Part shown: in pieces, positions 36,029 through 45,939 of the stretch | Position numbering within the stretch: the stretch's first letter is position 1 | How the letters are laid out: each line of letters begins with the position of its first letter | Source: Alteromonas sp047556435 | GTDB lineage: Bacteria > Pseudomonadota > Gammaproteobacteria > Enterobacterales > Alteromonadaceae | NCBI RefSeq assembly: GCF_047556435.1 | Contig: NZ_CP180210.1 | Coordinates: forward strand, 2,232,001 to 2,296,000 | Direction of reading: 5' to 3' | Length of the DNA stretch: 64,000 nt | Notes under the pieces: model-generated | Databases searched by the model: none | Seen by the model: the letters and a program-made list of their open reading frames with translations, nothing else | What the model was told of the DNA's origin: nothing | Translations under genes and position numbers: made by a program

Positions 36029-37498
36029 CTACGCGCGCTCTTCCTCATTTTTCTGATAAGGAGGCTCAATTCTGAGAATCTTAACGCCCAGATACGCGTA
36101 TATCACAGCAAGAATAGGATTGATTACGTTGAAAAACGCATAGAAGATGTATTCAAAAGGATGCACCATTAACACACCGTGCATATAAGCCCCACATGTA
36201 TTCCATGGAATGAGTGGTGACGTAATGGTTCCGCCATCCTCAAGACTACGCGACAGGTTTAGTTGATCTAATCCGCGCTTAGCGAATTCTTCTTTATACA
36301 TTCGGCCAGGCATCACGATCGCCATGTATTGATCGGCGGTTACCAAATTGGTGCCAATACAGGTCAGGATGGTACGGCTTATCATATCACCAGCCGACTT
36401 TGCGCCGTGAAGGATTGCACTGACTGCCCGCTTCAACAGCCCAACTTTTTCCAATACCGCCCCGAAAGACATGGCACAAAAAATCAGCCAGATTGTATTT
36501 AGCATCGAAGACATACCACCGCGAGATAATAAATCATTCAGGTTGGCATCTGGGGTGGAAAAATTTACCCCATCGTACAGCGCTTTCCAGACAACCTTGA
36601 TACTGCCTATGGCTGCAGAATCGTCTGGGTTAGACATGCCCGAAATGACCTCCGGTTGGAATAACAGCGCCCAGATTCCACCCAGTATCGCGCCGATGGA
36701 TACTGCAGGAAACGCCGGCATCTTTTTTATTGCCAGCGTCAGCAGCACAGCCAGTGGCACCAACAGATACCACCCCAAATCAAACGAATCATTGAGTAAA
36801 GCCTGCATCTGCTCGATACGTCCGGCTGACACAGAAGCGTCTTCACTGAAGCCCAAAATGGTAAACAAAATTAAGGCAATGATAAAACTCGGAACTGTTG
36901 TCCAGAGCATGTAACGAATATGTTCGAACAAATCTGTGCCCGCCACTGCCGGAGCCAGGTTTGTAGTTTCAGACAACGGCGAGATTTTGTCACCGAAGTA
37001 CGAGCCAGAAATTACCGCACCAGCGGTTATCGCTGCTGACATCTCCATACCGGTTGCTACGCCCATCAGCGCAACACCGACTGTTGCCGCGGTAGTCCAG
37101 GAACTACCAATACTCATAGCAACTACGGCACAAATAAGACATGTAGCCGCATAGAAAAAAGACGGATTAAGTAACTCCAGGCCGTAATAAATAAGTGTTG
37201 GGACCGTACCTGACAACATCCAGGTACCGATAAGTGAGCCTACTGCCAGCAAGATTAGACACGCCCCTAGCGCCATGGAGATACCACTGACAATACCTTT
37301 TTCAATCGCTTTCCAGCTATGGCCGTTTTTCATGCCGATGATGGCAGCCATTCCCATACCCAGCAAAAGCGCAATTTGGTTAGGACCGTAGGAAGAGTTG
37401 TCGCCGAACAAATAGACGGCGCCGCCCATCATAATGATAAGCGCGATAATAGGGATCAGTGCATCTATGAGCGATGGCGTTTTAATGGTTTTACTCAT
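36029..37498 (-). CDS. nhaC: NhaC-type Na+/H+ antiporter
   Basis: The product is 489 residues with about 11-12 membrane helices. Family marks include AMSIGSSWTTAATVGVALMG, SGSYFGDKISPLSETTNLAP and ITSPLIPWNTCGAYM. It exchanges Na+ for H+ (or, in relatives, malate/lactate). It follows the sodium symporter gene by 31 nt, and co-expression with it would help recycle Na+. Confidence 0.92.
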   Translation of the reverse strand: MSKTIKTPSLIDALIPIIALIIMMGGAVYLFGDNSSYGPNQIALLLGMGMAAIIGMKNGHSWKAIEKGIVSGISMALGACLILLAVGSLIGTWMLSGTVPTLIYYGLELLNPSFFYAATCLICAVVAMSIGSSWTTAATVGVALMGVATGMEMSAAITAGAVISGSYFGDKISPLSETTNLAPAVAGTDLFEHIRYMLWTTVPSFIIALILFTILGFSEDASVSAGRIEQMQALLNDSFDLGWYLLVPLAVLLTLAIKKMPAFPAVSIGAILGGIWALLFQPEVISGMSNPDDSAAIGSIKVVWKALYDGVNFSTPDANLNDLLSRGGMSSMLNTIWLIFCAMSFGAVLEKVGLLKRAVSAILHGAKSAGDMISRTILTCIGTNLVTADQYMAIVMPGRMYKEEFAKRGLDQLNLSRSLEDGGTITSPLIPWNTCGAYMHGVLMVHPFEYIFYAFFNVINPILAVIYAYLGVKILRIEPPYQKNEEERA

Positions 37499-37529
37499 TG
37501 TTATTATTCTATCCTGTTAAACGCAGTGA

Positions 37530-38864
37530 TTAGGCCACAGACCGAAAAAACATCACGAATATGATGACGGGGCAAACGAACCGCACATACCATGGCCATA
37601 TCTTCCAGAACAAACCGCTTTCAATTTCGTCATTTCCTTCACGCAATTCTTTAAGTATCGCGTCGCGTCGCCACACCCAGCCCGCAAAAATACAAAGTGC
37701 GAGACCAAGAAGCGGCTGACTGTATTGAGTTGTGATAGAAATAACAAGTCCAAACAATTGCTCGAAATTAAAGATTATCGTCGTACTGGCGGCAAAAATG
37801 ACCGCGGTTACCAACCATACTGCACGCTTTCGGGCGATACCTTTACTTTCCACCAGGTAAGCAACAGGTACTTCCAACATTGAAATTGACGACGTGACCG
37901 CAGCGATAACCATTAACGCAAAGAACGCGAATGCGACTAACAGGCCAACGGTTCCGATGGTATCAAAAAGTGCAGGTAATACCGTAAAGATTAGCGTGTC
38001 ACCTTCAATCAAGGCCCCTTCAGCAGTAAAGATCTCAACACCATTATTTAAGGCTACATACATGGAAGGGATGATCAACATGCCGGCAATGACGGCAACC
38101 CCGATATCCACGAGCGCTACGGATGCGCCAAGTGTAGGCAGGTTTTCTTTTTTACTGACATACGAGCCATATACCAGCATGGTACCTACCCCCAAAGACA
38201 TCGAGAAGAACGCCTGTCCCATTGCGGAGATCAACAAATCCGGATCCATAATTTGTGAAAAATCAGGTACCAGATAGGCGCTCCAACCTTCAACTGCACC
38301 AGGCTGAAAACTGACGTAAACGATAAGCGCCACAATAATCAATACCAGGGTTGGCATTAATCGTACTGACCACTTTTCGATTCCTGATTTAACGCCACCC
38401 AGTACGATAAGTGCGGTAAGAATTAGAAAAAGTGCACAAAACAGCGTATCGCGTAACCCTGAGCCGCTGAGCAACCAGTTCGAGACGTTTTCCCCGCCTA
38501 CGATGTTTACCGCAGAGTCTGCAAAATAAACTAACATCCAGCCACCAACGATGGCATAAAATGACAATATCAGGGCAACTGTAACTCCCCCCCACACACC
38601 GGTAGCGCGCCCTATCCAGCTGTTTGAAATTTTGCCAAGCGCATCGACCATATTAGACCGGGTTGCCCTGCCGATAATCAGCTCAGCCATGAGTACGGGA
38701 TAGGCCAGCACAAACGCCAGCAACAGATATACCAGTACGAAAGCTGCGCCCCCGTTACTGGCTACTTTTGTAGGAAAGCCCCAGATATTGCCCAGCCCCA
38801 CTGCAGAACCTGCAGCCGCCAGGACAAACCCGATTCGAGAGGAAAATTCACCTCGGATAGCCAT
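37530..38864 (-). CDS. Sodium-dependent NSS/SNF-family symporter
   Basis: The product is 444 residues with 11-12 membrane helices. The first helix carries SAVGLGNIWGFPTKVASNGG, the unwound Na+- and substrate-binding signature of LeuT-like neurotransmitter:sodium symporters. It probably imports an amino acid or related amine with Na+; the exact substrate is unknown. It heads the run with nhaC, pepN and DUF2835. Confidence 0.93.
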   Translation of the reverse strand: MAIRGEFSSRIGFVLAAAGSAVGLGNIWGFPTKVASNGGAAFVLVYLLLAFVLAYPVLMAELIIGRATRSNMVDALGKISNSWIGRATGVWGGVTVALILSFYAIVGGWMLVYFADSAVNIVGGENVSNWLLSGSGLRDTLFCALFLILTALIVLGGVKSGIEKWSVRLMPTLVLIIVALIVYVSFQPGAVEGWSAYLVPDFSQIMDPDLLISAMGQAFFSMSLGVGTMLVYGSYVSKKENLPTLGASVALVDIGVAVIAGMLIIPSMYVALNNGVEIFTAEGALIEGDTLIFTVLPALFDTIGTVGLLVAFAFFALMVIAAVTSSISMLEVPVAYLVESKGIARKRAVWLVTAVIFAASTTIIFNFEQLFGLVISITTQYSQPLLGLALCIFAGWVWRRDAILKELREGNDEIESGLFWKIWPWYVRFVCPVIIFVMFFRSVA

Positions 38865-38913
38865 GATGTCGTCCCTTTATTATATTTTTATTGGTATATT
38901 TTATTTTCAGACA

Positions 38914-38943
38914 CAAAAAAAGGGCTGGCGATACACCAGCCCT
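38914..38943 (-). terminator. Terminator of prc
   Basis: agggctgg (38921-38928) pairs with ccagccct (38936-38943). The seven-A run to the left is a U-run on the minus strand, directly after the prc stop. Confidence 0.88.
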
Positions 38944-38956
38944 CTTCATTCAGGTC

Positions 38957-41005
38957 TTAGTTGTGCGTAATTGCGTATTTTCCGGTTTCGATAAGGTCAT
39001 AAGTGATATTCGCAGCCTCATCCAGGAATGGATCTAATTCCTCCAGCTCGTCAAGATCCTCTGGCAAGTCGTCCATCTTCGCAATCGGCTCGCGATTCAT
39101 GCGCTTAAGCCGCTCATTGGTACGAGCCAGCTCTTTTTCCTGTGCTTCCTCTTTCTCAGCAATACGCTCAGATTTCACCAAGGAAATATAATCACGATCT
39201 TTATGTTTGTTATATTCCTCGATGTCTTCATAAATATAAGAGAACTCAGGATCTTGCATAATACGCTTGTTGTGTTTAGCAGTGAGAACATCTAGGGCAT
39301 TCTGGCCATCACCGAACGTCGTGTAGTTCGCGCGGTTAATGCTGTCCCACGGCAGCGCTGTTTCTTCCTGACTCTCGCCCCAATCGGCCGGCTCTATAGC
39401 CGAAGGATAAAGGATATCGGGTACAACACCTTTATGCTGGGTACTGCCACCATCAATCCGATAGAACTTCGCGATAGTAAATTGCACACTGCCTAAGGGA
39501 TTATCGTAGAGATCATAAATTCTGCCAAGGCCCCGGTGCTGTTGCACGGTACCTTTACCAAAGGTCTGCTCACCGATGATGAGCGCACGGTTGTAATCCT
39601 GCATCGCAGCGGCAAAAATCTCCGAAGCAGAAGCACTGTAACGGTCTACCAGCACAGTTAATGGGCCATCGTATGAAACTAAGCCATCAGTATCACGGTT
39701 CACGCTAACCTTGCCTTCTCCATAACGGATTTGTACAACCGGCCCTTTTTCAATAAACAAGCCCGTAAGCAGTGTAGCTTCGGTCAGCGAACCTCCCCCG
39801 TTACCACGCAAGTCGACAATAACTCCACGAACGTCCTGCGCTTTCAGAGAATCCAGTTCTTTTTTCACGTCAGCATGCAAATTATTGTAAAAGCTAGGAA
39901 TGGTAATCACGCCAAGCTTGTCACCTTCATGCGGGCCAGAGTCTGGCACATACACTTCAGACTTTGCTGCACGGTCTTCTAACTTGATTTTGTCTCGTGT
40001 CATGCTGACAACAGACATACTTTTCGACTCTGTTGCACCCTTTTGAATTTGCAGGCGAACCGTACTGCCTTTAGGCCCCTTGATTAAGTCGACAACCTCA
40101 TCCAGACGCCAGCCGATCACATCAACGAACTCTTCGTCATCCTGTGCTACACCGATAATTTTATCTTCTGGTTTTAATGCGCCAGACTTATCTGCCGGAC
40201 CACCCGGAACGATACTTTTAATGACAGTGTAATCTTCTTCGCTTTGTAATACCGCGCCAATCCCTTCAAAGGACAGGTTCATTTCCATTTGGAAACGATC
40301 AGCATTACGAGGCGATAAGTAACTGGTATGGGCTTCAATGCTTCTGGCAAATGAGTTCATGACGGTCTGAAAAACATCTTCGCTTTTGGCCTGCTTCAGA
40401 CGCTTGATAGCTCGCGTGTAGCGTTTTTCCAGTAACTCTTTAGCTTCTTCCCAGGTCTTATCAGCCAGGATCAGGTTTAGCGCATCATACTTCACGCGCT
40501 GACGCCACAACTCATCAAGCTCGGCATTCGTTTCGGGCCACGAAGCTTCCTCACGGTCGTAATAGAACTTGTCGTCTTTCTTTTCAAAATCGAAAGGCTC
40601 ATCCAGTAATGACAAGGCATACTCGAAACGCTCGATGCGACGTTCTGCACTTTTATTGTACATGTCATAAGCAATACTCAGATTGCCGCGACTCAATGCA
40701 TCATCAAATTCGTTTTCAAATTTATTGAAACTGGCTACGTCAGATTTCAACAATACCTGTTTGTTATGGTCAAGCGACTCAAGATAGCGCTCGTAGATTA
40801 ACTGCGAGAGCGTATCATCCAACGAAATTTCCTTATAGTGTGCCCGGGTGAAAAGCGCGCTGATACGCTTTGCTGCGACACTATGCTGTGTTTCCTGCTG
40901 CAAAACAGGAAGATCTTCAACCTCAGGAGAGTTGGTCACAGCACCAGCACCCACTCCTACGGTCAGGAATGCACTGGCTATGGAAATTCGAAGGATATCT
41001 TTCAT
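38957..41005 (-). CDS. prc: Tail-specific C-terminal processing protease Prc
   Basis: The product is 682 residues with a signal peptide (about 1-22). A PDZ domain lies around 245-325 (FEGIGAVLQSEEDYTVIKSI), and the S41 catalytic core has a Ser in SASASE (457-462) and Lys484 in FGKGTVQ. Prc trims FtsI and degrades misfolded periplasmic and ssrA-tagged proteins and peptidoglycan hydrolases. It starts 1 nt after the proQ stop, the same order as in E. coli. Confidence 0.97.
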   Translation of the reverse strand: MKDILRISIASAFLTVGVGAGAVTNSPEVEDLPVLQQETQHSVAAKRISALFTRAHYKEISLDDTLSQLIYERYLESLDHNKQVLLKSDVASFNKFENEFDDALSRGNLSIAYDMYNKSAERRIERFEYALSLLDEPFDFEKKDDKFYYDREEASWPETNAELDELWRQRVKYDALNLILADKTWEEAKELLEKRYTRAIKRLKQAKSEDVFQTVMNSFARSIEAHTSYLSPRNADRFQMEMNLSFEGIGAVLQSEEDYTVIKSIVPGGPADKSGALKPEDKIIGVAQDDEEFVDVIGWRLDEVVDLIKGPKGSTVRLQIQKGATESKSMSVVSMTRDKIKLEDRAAKSEVYVPDSGPHEGDKLGVITIPSFYNNLHADVKKELDSLKAQDVRGVIVDLRGNGGGSLTEATLLTGLFIEKGPVVQIRYGEGKVSVNRDTDGLVSYDGPLTVLVDRYSASASEIFAAAMQDYNRALIIGEQTFGKGTVQQHRGLGRIYDLYDNPLGSVQFTIAKFYRIDGGSTQHKGVVPDILYPSAIEPADWGESQEETALPWDSINRANYTTFGDGQNALDVLTAKHNKRIMQDPEFSYIYEDIEEYNKHKDRDYISLVKSERIAEKEEAQEKELARTNERLKRMNREPIAKMDDLPEDLDELEELDPFLDEAANITYDLIETGKYAITHN

Positions 41006-41006
41006 A

Positions 41007-41675
41007 TTACGACCTCTTGGAACGTGCCAAACGTAAAGCCTCAGAAGTGACTTTGACTACCATGCCCGAATCAAGCTGAACGTGTACACCATCTTTCGCA
41101 ACTTCAGTAATTACAGCAGGCATAGGCGCTTTGCCTAATTTTACTGTTACCTGAGTACCTTGCTTAAGATCGTCGTCCGTCAATTTTGCAGGCGGTGTCT
41201 TATTTGGTCTGTTTAATTTCGGTTTAGTTCCCTGCTTACCGTCGTTTTTACGATTCGCTGTTGCCGTATCGCTTCCCGGCCGGCCAGGCTGGCGTTTGGG
41301 TTGACCTTTCGGGGCCACCTTTTGCTTAGCCTTTCGCTTTTCAGCGGCTTTTGCTTTGCTTTCCTCGAGCTGTTGACGAGCATGATCAGCGTGCTCTTTC
41401 TCGATAACATCGCCGGGATTCCCATCGAGATCAACCCGATGTTCGCCTTCCTTGATGCTATGCAAATAGCGCCAGCTATTCGTGTAATGTCTCAGCGTGG
41501 AGCGAAGCATGGTTTTGCTTACGCGCTCTTCTTCCTCAAGTCGTGATGCTAAATCCTGAAAAATACCAATTTTCAGTGGACGCGCTTCACCCTCGACGGA
41601 GAAACAGTTCGGAAATGACTCTGCAAGAAAGGCAATGACTTCCTTACTGCTTTTAAACTTCTCTGGTGATTCCAT
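41007..41675 (-). CDS. proQ: RNA chaperone ProQ
   Basis: The product is 222 residues. The FinO-like RNA-binding domain fills about 1-115 (AFLAESFPNCFSVEGEARPL, LRHYTNSWRYLHSI). It is followed by a Lys/Arg/Pro-rich linker and a C-terminal Tudor-like domain (QGTQVTVKLGKAPMPAVITE). ProQ binds structured sRNAs and mRNA 3' ends. It lies directly before prc. Confidence 0.96.
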   Translation of the reverse strand: MESPEKFKSSKEVIAFLAESFPNCFSVEGEARPLKIGIFQDLASRLEEEERVSKTMLRSTLRHYTNSWRYLHSIKEGEHRVDLDGNPGDVIEKEHADHARQQLEESKAKAAEKRKAKQKVAPKGQPKRQPGRPGSDTATANRKNDGKQGTKPKLNRPNKTPPAKLTDDDLKQGTQVTVKLGKAPMPAVITEVAKDGVHVQLDSGMVVKVTSEALRLARSKRS

Positions 41676-41694
41676 TAATGATATCTAAATGTGG

Positions 41695-41985
41695 TCAATA
41701 CAATTCGTTATTATCCGAATCATCCCAAGTTGCCAGCGTGTGGTCAACCCAATCAAGCAATTCATCGTCATCTATATCCATTAAATTGCTATCTTGTTGC
41801 CATGATTCCCAGCAAAAGTGCAAAATTCGCTCAAGTCTTTCCGTTTCAATCTCTTCTTCCGCACGATCGAATACCGCATGAAGAATAAAATTTAGTCGCT
41901 CAGACGCCTCACTTGGGTCATCATGCACATCGAGCATATCTTCCGGTGTCGACAATACGACCTGAATATCCACACTGTACTTCAT
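41695..41985 (-). CDS. Acidic hypothetical protein in the fRMsr-proQ-prc run
   Basis: The product is 96 residues, strongly acidic, with no signal or membrane segment and no recognised family. It overlaps the upstream fRMsr gene by 4 nt (ATGA) and precedes proQ by 19 nt, so it is a real coupled gene. The C-terminal half (CWESWQQDSNLMDIDDDELL) is rich in Asp and Trp. Function is unknown. Confidence 0.8.
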   Translation of the reverse strand: MKYSVDIQVVLSTPEDMLDVHDDPSEASERLNFILHAVFDRAEEEIETERLERILHFCWESWQQDSNLMDIDDDELLDWVDHTLATWDDSDNNELY

Positions 41986-42437
41986 GATTGCTGACTGGCT
42001 ACCAATGCCTGGGCAATCGCCTCAAGTCCAGCCTGATCCTCTTCATCAAAGCGGCTAAACTCAGGACTGTCAATATCCAGCACGCCAATCAAGGTATCAT
42101 TTACGATAAGTGGTATGACTATCTCTGAGTTGGATGCGGCGTCGCAAGCGATGTGCCCGGCGAACGCGTGAACATCGTCAACACGCTGTGTGGTTCTGGT
42201 TTGTGCTGCAGTACCACAAACCCCCTTACCCATTGGAATGCGAATACAGGCAGGCTGGCCCTGAAAGGGTCCCAACACCAACTGTGACTCTTTGAACAGG
42301 TAGAATCCTGCCCAGTTTACACTGGTCATGTTGTTAAACAACAGCGCGCTGATATTTGCCATATTAGCGATTAGATCGTGTTCGCCGTCCACTAGGCTGC
42401 GGGCCTGGTGAACTAATTGTTCATAATTGGTTTCCAA
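41982..42437 (-). CDS. msrC: Free methionine-(R)-sulfoxide reductase (GAF type)
   Basis: The product is 151 residues forming one GAF domain. GVCGTAAQTRTTQRV and HIACDAASNSEIVIPL carry the conserved Cys pair of fRMsr enzymes, and VNWAGFYLF is the family entry motif. It reduces free Met-R-sulfoxide with thioredoxin. In E. coli its homologue also lies near proQ and prc. Confidence 0.94.
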   Translation of the reverse strand: METNYEQLVHQARSLVDGEHDLIANMANISALLFNNMTSVNWAGFYLFKESQLVLGPFQGQPACIRIPMGKGVCGTAAQTRTTQRVDDVHAFAGHIACDAASNSEIVIPLIVNDTLIGVLDIDSPEFSRFDEEDQAGLEAIAQALVASQQS

Positions 42438-42450
42438 TGCTTGTTTCCTG

Positions 42451-43143
42451 TTACTGCTCTATAGAAAATGTGACGTTCACCCGAGCGTTAATCTGTTGTT
42501 GACCGGGCATGGAGGCACTCATATCCTCGGCAAATGCCTTTGCACGCATCACCGGAACCGGCATATTGCCACCAGACTCGGATATTGCAACCACATCACC
42601 CACTTTAACGCCCAACTCTTTTGCTAACAACGCTGCCCTCGCCTTAGCGTCGCCGACAGCAGCAATCAGCGCTTGCTCGTATGCATTTGACTGGCCGCTT
42701 GCCACGAACTCAAATTGTTGAATGCGATCAACACCACGCCCCAGCACACCGTCAATGATTTTATCATAGCTACTTATCTCAGAGTGTGTGATTTGCACCT
42801 CACGGCTTAACACAAATCCGTTTTGTTCACGGCCCGTTGTCGTATTCTCATACCGGGGATTAAGTTGTACCTGCATCGATTGAATATCTTCTTCCTTAAT
42901 GCCCTGACTGAGGAGAAATTTTACTACGGCATCCAGTTCGCCAGACAAGTGCTGATTTAGCTTGGCTACCGTTTCGCCCTGTTCTTCCAGAATAAACGTA
43001 ACAGAATAGGCGTCCGGAGTAACCGCGATGGCACCCTGTCCCTGTACATTAATCGAAGCCGATTGCTGAGCGATGGCACCAGAAGAAACAAGCAAACTAC
43101 TGGTAAGCGCGATACCAGTTAACACAGACTTCATTGAAAGCAT
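42451..43143 (-). CDS. SIMPL domain (DUF541) periplasmic protein
   Basis: The product is 230 residues with a signal peptide (about 1-25, ending GAIA). INVQGQGAIAVTPDAYSVTF and YDKIIDGVLGRGVDRIQQFE are the SIMPL pattern. Homologues such as E. coli YggE lower oxidative stress by an unknown route. It ends 13 nt before the fRMsr start, so the two may be co-expressed in oxidant defence. Confidence 0.92.
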   Translation of the reverse strand: MLSMKSVLTGIALTSSLLVSSGAIAQQSASINVQGQGAIAVTPDAYSVTFILEEQGETVAKLNQHLSGELDAVVKFLLSQGIKEEDIQSMQVQLNPRYENTTTGREQNGFVLSREVQITHSEISSYDKIIDGVLGRGVDRIQQFEFVASGQSNAYEQALIAAVGDAKARAALLAKELGVKVGDVVAISESGGNMPVPVMRAKAFAEDMSASMPGQQQINARVNVTFSIEQ

Positions 43144-43220
43144 ACAAACTCCTTGATTGATGATTCATACTTACCATCACATTCTAGACATGAATCAATA
43201 ATGAATACTGTCTGAATTTG

Positions 43221-44450
43221 TTACCCGAAAAACCAGTAACTCACGGCAATGGCTGCGGTTATCCCTGCCGCATCCGCGGCAAGGCAACACGCTACGGCAT
43301 GACGAGCGTGACGGACACCAACGGCGCCAAGGTAAACTGCTAGTACGTAAAAAGTGGTCTCGGTAGATCCCTGTAAAACCGATGCCAGTCTCCCGGCGAA
43401 TGAGTCTGCACCATGATACTGCATAGTTTCTATCATCATGGCGCGCGCGCCACTGCCACTTAGCGGTTTCATCAACGCCGTGGGTAGAGCGTCCACGAAA
43501 CGGGTATCAGCGCCGATAAACGCTACCATGCTGGCGATAGACTGGGTGAGTAGTTCCATCACGCCACTCGCGCGCAGCATACCAATCGCAATTAACATCG
43601 CAATCAGATAAGGGATCAGTGAAATTGCTACCTCAAACCCTTTCTTCGCCCCCTCAACAAACTCCTCATAGCAGTTTACCTGTCGTCTCCAACCTGCGAT
43701 GAGTACAACGATAATGAATGTAAACAACAGCACATTGGCCATTACCGCTGATTGCGCGGCCAGTACGTCAGAGGCAAGGCTGCCAAAATACAGTACTACG
43801 GCTGTGAGTAAGGCAAAGGCTGCCCCCAGGTACCACAGCACAACTTTATTTAGCAGGTTCACTCGCTGTACCAGACAGGTGACGATCAACCCTGCCAGTG
43901 TTGAGGCGCTGGTCGCCAGAAGAATTGGAATAAACACATCGGTTGGCTGTGCGGCCCCCTGCTCTGCCCGATACAGAAATACCGCAATAGGAAATAACGT
44001 AACGGAGGACGTATTTAAGACTAAAAACAGGATCTGGCTATTGCTAAGCGTATCTTTTTTCGGCGATAGGGTTTGCATATCCTGCATCGCCTTAATACCA
44101 AAGGGTGTTGCAGCATTGTCCAGTCCCAGTATGTTAGCAGACATGTTCATTGTAATGCTGCCAAGCGCAGGGTGATGCGCAGGGATGTCAGGCATGACGC
44201 GGCGAAGAAAGGGTGACAGCACTGCGGCCATTTTGTCTACGATGCCAGATTGCTCTGCAACTCTGAAGATACCGAGCCAAAATGCCAGCACGCCAATCAG
44301 CCCGATAGCGATGTCCACGCTCAGCGTAGCCATCGCCGTGACGGCATCCATTACATCCTGAAAGGTGCCGGCCTGTTGATTGAACAACGCCTGATAACAC
44401 GCGGCAATAAAAGCCAGAATAATAAAGCAAAGCCAGAGTCGGGATAACAT
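43221..44450 (-). CDS. Fused SpmA/SpmB-like nucleoside-recognition membrane protein
   Basis: The product is 409 residues with about 10 membrane helices. The N-half carries NMSANILGLDNAATPFGIKA (SpmA-like Gate domain) and the C-half PLSGSGARAMMIETM and GSTETTFYVLAVYLGAVG (SpmB-like). Bacillus SpmA and SpmB are separate and act in spore-core dehydration; in Gram-negatives the fused form has no assigned role and may be a transporter. It stands alone, with 78 bp to the SIMPL gene. Confidence 0.87.
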   Translation of the reverse strand: MLSRLWLCFIILAFIAACYQALFNQQAGTFQDVMDAVTAMATLSVDIAIGLIGVLAFWLGIFRVAEQSGIVDKMAAVLSPFLRRVMPDIPAHHPALGSITMNMSANILGLDNAATPFGIKAMQDMQTLSPKKDTLSNSQILFLVLNTSSVTLFPIAVFLYRAEQGAAQPTDVFIPILLATSASTLAGLIVTCLVQRVNLLNKVVLWYLGAAFALLTAVVLYFGSLASDVLAAQSAVMANVLLFTFIIVVLIAGWRRQVNCYEEFVEGAKKGFEVAISLIPYLIAMLIAIGMLRASGVMELLTQSIASMVAFIGADTRFVDALPTALMKPLSGSGARAMMIETMQYHGADSFAGRLASVLQGSTETTFYVLAVYLGAVGVRHARHAVACCLAADAAGITAAIAVSYWFFG

Positions 44451-44817
44451 AAGGACCTATCACATCTACGGTTTGACTAGTGCGGACGGGCCTTCGGATA
44501 TTCGGAGCATGCCCCGAGACAACGCTCAGAACGCTACGTTACCGTTTTCTGGCAGATTCGGTAAACAAAACCTAACTCTGCCCATTTTATTTACTCTGTA
44601 CCCCACAAGATAAAATCTGACTTAGAAACTATTTATCAGTTTATTCAGCCAGTTTTCTTATCAATGCGGGAATTACTTCCTGCGGCTTTTACGTCGCAAT
44701 AGCAAGCGCTGAGACACGCGGGATAGTTCCAGACTTATCCGCACCTTCTTTAACACTCAGTGTACAGGAACTGGCTCTAAAATCAGCGTGTTATCACGAA
44801 TATTTGATACGTTTTCT
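44451..44817. other. Intergenic region, no gene seen
   Basis: About 367 bp between the aminotransferase stop and the SpmA/B-like start. It must hold the promoter of the latter. A weak stem (gcgggaa/ttcctgc near 44667) has no U-run. Nothing else could be supported. Confidence 0.5.
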
Positions 44818-45939
44818 TCAGGTAAGTACCCGTTTCAAAGCGGCAACGCAATGATCGATGTTCCGATCTTTACACGCATAGCCCATCAGACCAATTCTCC
44901 AGACTTTACCCGCCAGGTCTCCAAGCCCGGCACCAATCTCAAGATTGTAAGTATCAAGTAACTGCTTTCTGACTTGCGCATCATCGACACCTTCGGGGAT
45001 CCTGACCACGTTAAGCTGAGGCAATCGATAGTTTTCATCCACAACCATGTCGATACCGATATTCGCCAGCCCTGCAACCAGCTTCTTATGGCCATCTGCG
45101 TGCCGTTGCCAGGCATTTTCCAACCCTTCCTCTTTCAACATTACTAACGACTCGTAAAGCGCGTAAATACTGTTTACCGGCGCGGTATGGTGATAAGCAC
45201 GCTTACCGCCCTGCCCCCAATATCCAACGATAAGGTTCATATCCAGAAACCAGCTTTGCACCGGCGTTTTTCTGGACTTGATTACCTCAACCGCTTTATC
45301 ACTAAACGACACGGGAGAGAGACCCGGCACGCAGCTCAGACATTTTTGCGAGCCTGAGTAGATAGCGTCAATTTGCCATCCATCCACATCAACTTCAATG
45401 CCACCCAGTGATGTCACTGCATCGACGATTGTCAAACAGTCATACTGGCGAGCAATCTCACAGAGAGCCTGAGCGTCATTCCTCACACCGGTGGATGTTT
45501 CGGCATGCACGAAGGCAACAATCTTAATATCCGGATGCTGCTTTAACGCGTCTTCCACCTTTTGCAGCGACGTTTGCTCTCCCCAGGTATCTTCAACGAT
45601 AACGGGGGTCGCGCCCATCCGCTTTACGTTCTCTACCATTCGCGTACCAAACACGCCATTAACACAAACCAGTACCGTATCACCGGCTTCGATCAGGTTT
45701 GCAAAGCATGCTTCCATCCCTGCTGAGCCGGGTGCGGAAACAGGCATCGTGAGCGCATTGGTTGTCTTGAAGGCGTATTGCAGAAGTTGCTTGGTGTTAT
45801 CCATCAATTCAATGAAAAGCGGATCCAGGTGACCGACGGTAGAACGTGCCATCGCATTGAGCACCCTGGGATGCACATCAGAAGGGCCAGGTCCCATTAA
45901 CGTACGCTCTGGTGGCAAAAATGTTCTGAAATCTTGCAT
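44818..45939 (-). CDS. Alanine-glyoxylate/serine-pyruvate-type aminotransferase
   Basis: The product is 373 residues from the ATG at 45939, which has GGAGA at good spacing; the ATG at 45960 lacks this. RTLMGPGPSDVHPRVLNAMA starts the class V fold, and YSGSQKCLSCVPGLSP contains the PLP Lys. The family transfers an amino group from Ala or Ser to glyoxylate; PucG-like members act on ureidoglycine. The exact donor cannot be told from sequence, and no purine genes are nearby. Confidence 0.93.
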   Translation of the reverse strand: MQDFRTFLPPERTLMGPGPSDVHPRVLNAMARSTVGHLDPLFIELMDNTKQLLQYAFKTTNALTMPVSAPGSAGMEACFANLIEAGDTVLVCVNGVFGTRMVENVKRMGATPVIVEDTWGEQTSLQKVEDALKQHPDIKIVAFVHAETSTGVRNDAQALCEIARQYDCLTIVDAVTSLGGIEVDVDGWQIDAIYSGSQKCLSCVPGLSPVSFSDKAVEVIKSRKTPVQSWFLDMNLIVGYWGQGGKRAYHHTAPVNSIYALYESLVMLKEEGLENAWQRHADGHKKLVAGLANIGIDMVVDENYRLPQLNVVRIPEGVDDAQVRKQLLDTYNLEIGAGLGDLAGKVWRIGLMGYACKDRNIDHCVAALKRVLT

